From Clostridiales bacterium (GTDB taxonomy: Bacteria > Bacillota > Clostridia > Oscillospirales > Oscillospiraceae), in NCBI GenBank assembly GCA_021205375.1, contig JAJPXR010000120.1, forward strand, positions 1 through 7,743: a stretch of 7,743 bases of DNA, in the 5' to 3' direction. How positions within the stretch are numbered: the stretch's first letter is position 1; the number at the start of each line of letters is the position of its first letter. The translations under genes and the position numbers were made by a program. Positions 5,800-7,743 of this stretch are shown piece by piece. The notes beneath the pieces are model-generated. The model did not search any database. It saw only the letters and a program-made list of their open reading frames with translations, and had not been told where the DNA came from.

Positions 5800-6492
5800 A
5801 TGAAACCCAGAAAAACCTTTGAGGAACAGTTGAGCCAGCTCAACCGCAGCCTGATCCAGATGGGGGCCAGTTGCGAGCAGGCCATTGACTCTGCCGCCAA
5901 GTCTCTGATGGAGAAGGACCCGGAACTGGCCCGGAAAACCATCGAAATGGACGCGGAGATCGACCATATGGAGCGGGACATCGAATCCCTGTGCCTGAAG
6001 CTGCTGCTGAAGCAGCAGCCGGTGGCCCGCGACCTGCGGCAGATCTCCTCCGCGCTGAAAATGATCTCCGACATGGAGCGCATCGGCGACCAGGCCGGGG
6101 ACATCGCGGAGATCGTGCTGGCTCTGACCAGTCAGGACTACATCAAAAAGGTGGACCACATCGCGGCCATGGCTCAGGCCACCATCGAGATGGTGCAGAA
6201 GTGCATCAACGCCTATGTGGAACAGGACCTCAAGCTGGCCCAGGAGGTCATCGAGGCCGATGACCAGGTGGACAGCCTGTTCATCACCATCCAGCACGAG
6301 CTGATCGGCCTCATCGCCAAGGACCCCAGTTGTGGAGAGCAGGCGCTGGACTTCCTGATGATCGCCAAGTACCTGGAGCGCATCGGCGACCACGCCACCA
6401 ACATCGCGGAGTGGGTGGAGTTCTCCATCCTGGGCGTTCACCCCGAACAGTTGGACGGGGAAAGCTTTGGAGCGGAACCCAGCCAGAGATGA
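5800..6492 (+). CDS. phoU: PhoU, phosphate transport regulator
   Basis: This 230-residue soluble protein has two tandem three-helix PhoU domains (about 10-110 and 115-212). Each ends in the conserved metal-binding motif: ERIGDQAGDIAE (93-104) and ERIGDHATNIAEW (193-205). The second residue block PVARDLRQISSALKMISDME (74-93) is also characteristic. PhoU restrains the Pst transporter and links it to the PhoR-type sensor kinase, shutting off the phosphate-starvation response when phosphate is plentiful. The start ATG at 5800 has GGAAGGA at 5787-5793. The frame stays open upstream into pstB, but those codons do not encode PhoU-like sequence. After residue 214 the protein has a short non-conserved tail. 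No PhoR/PhoP genes are in the window, so its signalling partner must be elsewhere. Confidence 0.95.
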   Translation: MKPRKTFEEQLSQLNRSLIQMGASCEQAIDSAAKSLMEKDPELARKTIEMDAEIDHMERDIESLCLKLLLKQQPVARDLRQISSALKMISDMERIGDQAGDIAEIVLALTSQDYIKKVDHIAAMAQATIEMVQKCINAYVEQDLKLAQEVIEADDQVDSLFITIQHELIGLIAKDPSCGEQALDFLMIAKYLERIGDHATNIAEWVEFSILGVHPEQLDGESFGAEPSQR

Positions 6493-6559
6493 CCCTGCTG
6501 CAAATCAGCGCCAATTCCCCAGAGATACCATCGAAAAAAGAGTAAGAGGTGAAAATACG

Positions 6560-6853
6560 ATGACAATGCAAGTCGGAATCGTCCAGCAGCTACTGAACTG
6601 GCTGATGCGGACGGTCAAACGGGAAAACACAAAACCCGCCACAGAGGGCATCAGTCTGTTGGGCTGCAAGCTCTTCCTGGTGCTGAACACCCTCCTGTGG
6701 GGCGTTATCGGCGGCGGGGTCTGCCTGGCGGTCTGGGCGGTGCTGGGGCACCCCATCCAGTGGGGCTGGCTGCTGTGCGCCGCCGGATATCCCGCCATTC
6801 TCATCGGACTGTGGGGCGGGGTGCTGTATCTGTACCTGCACACGGAGTTTTGA
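6560..6853 (+). CDS. Unrecognised small two-helix membrane protein downstream of phoU
   Basis: This 97-residue protein belongs to no family I recognise. Residues 1-30 are polar and include a basic patch (RTVKRENTK, 17-25). Two hydrophobic helices follow at about 36-61 and 69-92, joined by a short HPIQWGW turn, with a very short tail (HTEF). Tryptophan and glycine are frequent in the helices. ATG at 6560 is preceded by AGAGGTGA (6545-6552) at good spacing. The same frame is open back to an ATG at 6467 inside phoU, but that has no ribosome site. It starts 67 bases after phoU on the same strand with no terminator between, and the operon terminator follows it, so it is probably co-transcribed with the phosphate genes. 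A role in phosphate transport is only suggested by position. Confidence 0.72.
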   Translation: MTMQVGIVQQLLNWLMRTVKRENTKPATEGISLLGCKLFLVLNTLLWGVIGGGVCLAVWAVLGHPIQWGWLLCAAGYPAILIGLWGGVLYLYLHTEF

Positions 6854-6871
6854 GACAGCTCAACACCATTG

Positions 6872-6910
6872 AAAAAGCACCTGAACCGCAGTCGTTCAGG
6901 TGCTTTTCTT
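6872..6910. terminator. Bidirectional intrinsic terminator between convergent operons
   Basis: AAAAGCACCTGAAC (6873-6886) pairs perfectly with GTTCAGGTGCTTTT (6894-6907) around a seven-base loop. On the plus strand the stem runs into TTTTCTT, ending the pst operon. On the minus strand it runs into a run of five T, ending the toxin-antitoxin operon. The antitoxin stop codon (6911-6909) sits directly against the stem. Confidence 0.92.
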
Positions 6911-7181
6911 ATGGCACAAATTCAATTTTGAGGGTTCTTCCCATCCCGGCGGCCAGCCGCTGCAAAGTGCGGAGGGAGGGGTTGCCGTTGCCCCGCTCCA
7001 GCTTGCTGATGTCGCCCTGCGAAATGCCGGTGCGCTCTGACAGTTCCTTTTGGGTCAGACCAGTTTCCCGCCGGGCCTCGATCATGGCCTGTATCAGATC
7101 AAATTCTGGCTGCTGGGCTTCATACTCTGCCCGAACCTCCGGCTTGCTGAGTTCTTGCCGCTTAAATTCTTCATAGGTCAT
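6909..7181 (-). CDS. XRE-family antitoxin (HigA-like)
   Basis: This 90-residue protein has a helix-turn-helix domain of the XRE/HTH_3 type. Residues 41-66 (GLTQKELSERTGISQGDISK, then LERG) form the DNA-binding helices. NPSLRTLQRLAAGMGRTLKIEF (68-88) is the conserved remainder. The N-terminal 40 residues are charged and helical, probably the toxin-binding and dimer part. It should neutralise the toxin encoded just upstream and repress their shared promoter. I start it at 7181: AAGGGAGA lies about nine bases upstream on the minus strand, and the ATG comes one base after the toxin TAA, the usual coupled arrangement. Longer starts (7205, 7211, 7277) are in frame but overlap the toxin gene without better ribosome sites. 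Confidence 0.88.
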   Translation of the reverse strand: MTYEEFKRQELSKPEVRAEYEAQQPEFDLIQAMIEARRETGLTQKELSERTGISQGDISKLERGNGNPSLRTLQRLAAGMGRTLKIEFVP

Positions 7182-7182
7182 T

Positions 7183-7527
7183 TTATCGGCTCTCCCTTGC
7201 TTCATAGTCATTTCGATAGCGTTTTGCCCGCTCAATTTCTCGTGGCAGGGTTTTCTGCCTTTTCTTGATAAAGCCATGTGTCAAAACCGCGCTGTTGCCG
7301 ACAAAGAAGAAATACAACACCCGTGAGATATTATTTCCTACCTGCGTCCGTAACTCAAAGATACCTTCACCGAGCGGCTTTGAGTACGGTTCCCGGAGAG
7401 CTCCGCCGTATTCCTCCAGCATGTCGATTGTATGGAGCATCTTAGCTTCCATCTTTGGGTCAAGGCTCTGTATAAAATCTATCGCCGGTTTGCTGCCGTC
7501 TGGCAGCTCATAAAACTCTATGTTCAT
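7183..7527 (-). CDS. RelE/HigB-like toxin, Gp49 (DUF891) type
   Basis: This 114-residue protein matches the phage Gp49-like branch of the RelE/ParE toxin superfamily, whose members commonly cut mRNA at the ribosome. Visible marks are FYELPDGSKPAIDFIQSLD (5-23), the central KPLGEGIFELRTQVGNNISR (50-69) with its basic and Glu residues, the core strand VLYFFF (70-75), and the C-terminal HGFIKKRQKTLPREIERAKR (84-103), a basic helix typical of these toxins. The start ATG at 7527 has AGAGGGA just upstream on the minus strand. The gene order, toxin then antitoxin, is that of higBA-type pairs and the reverse of relBE. Length and motifs appear intact, so it may be functional. Cleavage activity is family knowledge, not seen here. 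Confidence 0.88.
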   Translation of the reverse strand: MNIEFYELPDGSKPAIDFIQSLDPKMEAKMLHTIDMLEEYGGALREPYSKPLGEGIFELRTQVGNNISRVLYFFFVGNSAVLTHGFIKKRQKTLPREIERAKRYRNDYEARESR

Positions 7528-7540
7528 GCTTCCCTCTCTC

Positions 7541-7583
7541 TATGGGTTTTATCCTATCCTCATTATATTGGTTTTATCCCATA
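7541..7583. promoter_or_regulatory. Candidate operator for antitoxin autorepression
   Basis: GGTTTTATCC occurs at 7545-7554 and 7570-7579, one copy downstream of the -10 box and one inside the promoter spacer, 25 bases apart. The pair is also bounded by the inverted hexamers TATGGG (7541-7546) and CCCATA (7578-7583). Repeats straddling the -10 box are where an XRE antitoxin would be expected to bind. Confidence 0.6.
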
Positions 7584-7590
7584 TTGTCAA
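7562..7590 (-). promoter_or_regulatory. Perfect-consensus vegetative promoter of the toxin-antitoxin operon
   Basis: Read on the minus strand, TTGACA (7590-7585) and TATAAT (7567-7562) are separated by exactly 17 bases. Both boxes and the spacing match the sigma-A consensus without a mismatch. Transcription should begin near 7555, leaving a short leader of about 28 bases before the toxin ATG. Confidence 0.93.
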
Positions 7591-7743
7591 GCGCTTCTCA
7601 GAAAAAAGAAACACGACAGCTCACCACGCAGGCCGCCGGTATTTTTTCACGTGGAGCAGAAGGTACTCGCAAGCGTATACCCAACCATAAAAAAGGGTTC
7701 TATGTCAAGAGTTGGGGCAGAGAAAAATAACCCGCAAAAATAG
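7591..7743. other. Unassigned end of the window
   Basis: No gene can be supported. Plus-strand open frames (to 7730 and to the TAG at 7741-7743) have no ribosome site and run antisense through the toxin promoter. The stretch contains the candidate parS site. A TTGACA on the minus strand at 7706-7701 has no -10 box at the right distance. Confidence 0.5.
7643..7658. other. Candidate parS chromosome-partitioning site
   Basis: TTTTTCACGTGGAGCA matches TGTTTCACGTGGAACA, the reverse complement of the parS site in Bacillus spo0J, at 14 of 16 positions. The core TTCACGTGGA is intact. ParB (Spo0J) binds such sites, usually near the replication origin, and loads condensin. No parA or parB is in the window, so this rests on the site alone. 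Confidence 0.4.

Noticed and set aside
7542..7743. Plus-strand open frames at the end of the window
   Set aside because: They begin antisense to the toxin promoter or gene without a ribosome site, and I recognise nothing in the translations. A real fragment of a gene continuing past the window is not excluded.

Overview
The window looks like chromosomal DNA from an anaerobic, endospore-forming Firmicute with G+C-rich coding sequence, most likely a gut clostridium of the Oscillospiraceae type (inference). The evidence is a CotJ-type spore-coat operon, a Gram-positive lipoprotein PstS, strong AGGAGG-like ribosome sites, and intergenic DNA holding many small palindromic repeats of the kind seen in such genomes.

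Layout: 1-534 is gene-free, repeat-rich DNA. 535-1616 is a two-gene plus-strand operon: a fused CotJA-CotJB protein with a TTG start, then the manganese-catalase-like CotJC. 1617-2165 is a second repeat-rich gap ending in the leader of the phosphate operon. 2166-6492 is a complete high-affinity phosphate uptake operon in the order pstS-pstC-pstA-pstB-phoU. A strong hairpin and a second inverted repeat separate pstS from pstC. 6560-6853 encodes an unrecognised two-helix membrane protein, apparently the last gene of that operon. A bidirectional terminator at 6872-6910 separates it from a convergent minus-strand toxin-antitoxin pair (toxin 7183-7527, XRE antitoxin 6909-7181). That pair is driven by a perfect-consensus vegetative promoter with repeated operator-like sequence. 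The last ~150 bases hold no convincing gene but contain a near match to the chromosome-partitioning site parS.

How the genes work together: PstS captures phosphate outside the membrane, PstC and PstA form the channel, PstB drives it with ATP, and PhoU moderates transport and phosphate signalling. No PhoR/PhoP-type sensor pair is in the window. The toxin-antitoxin pair and the repeats are accessory material around otherwise conserved genes.

Most interesting points: the CotJA-CotJB fusion; two related MITE-like elements (about 79-304 and 1657-1854) sharing terminal motifs, one upstream of each operon; the candidate parS site; and the consensus promoter and operator of the toxin-antitoxin pair. 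I found no clearly new multi-gene system. The main genes belong to known families.
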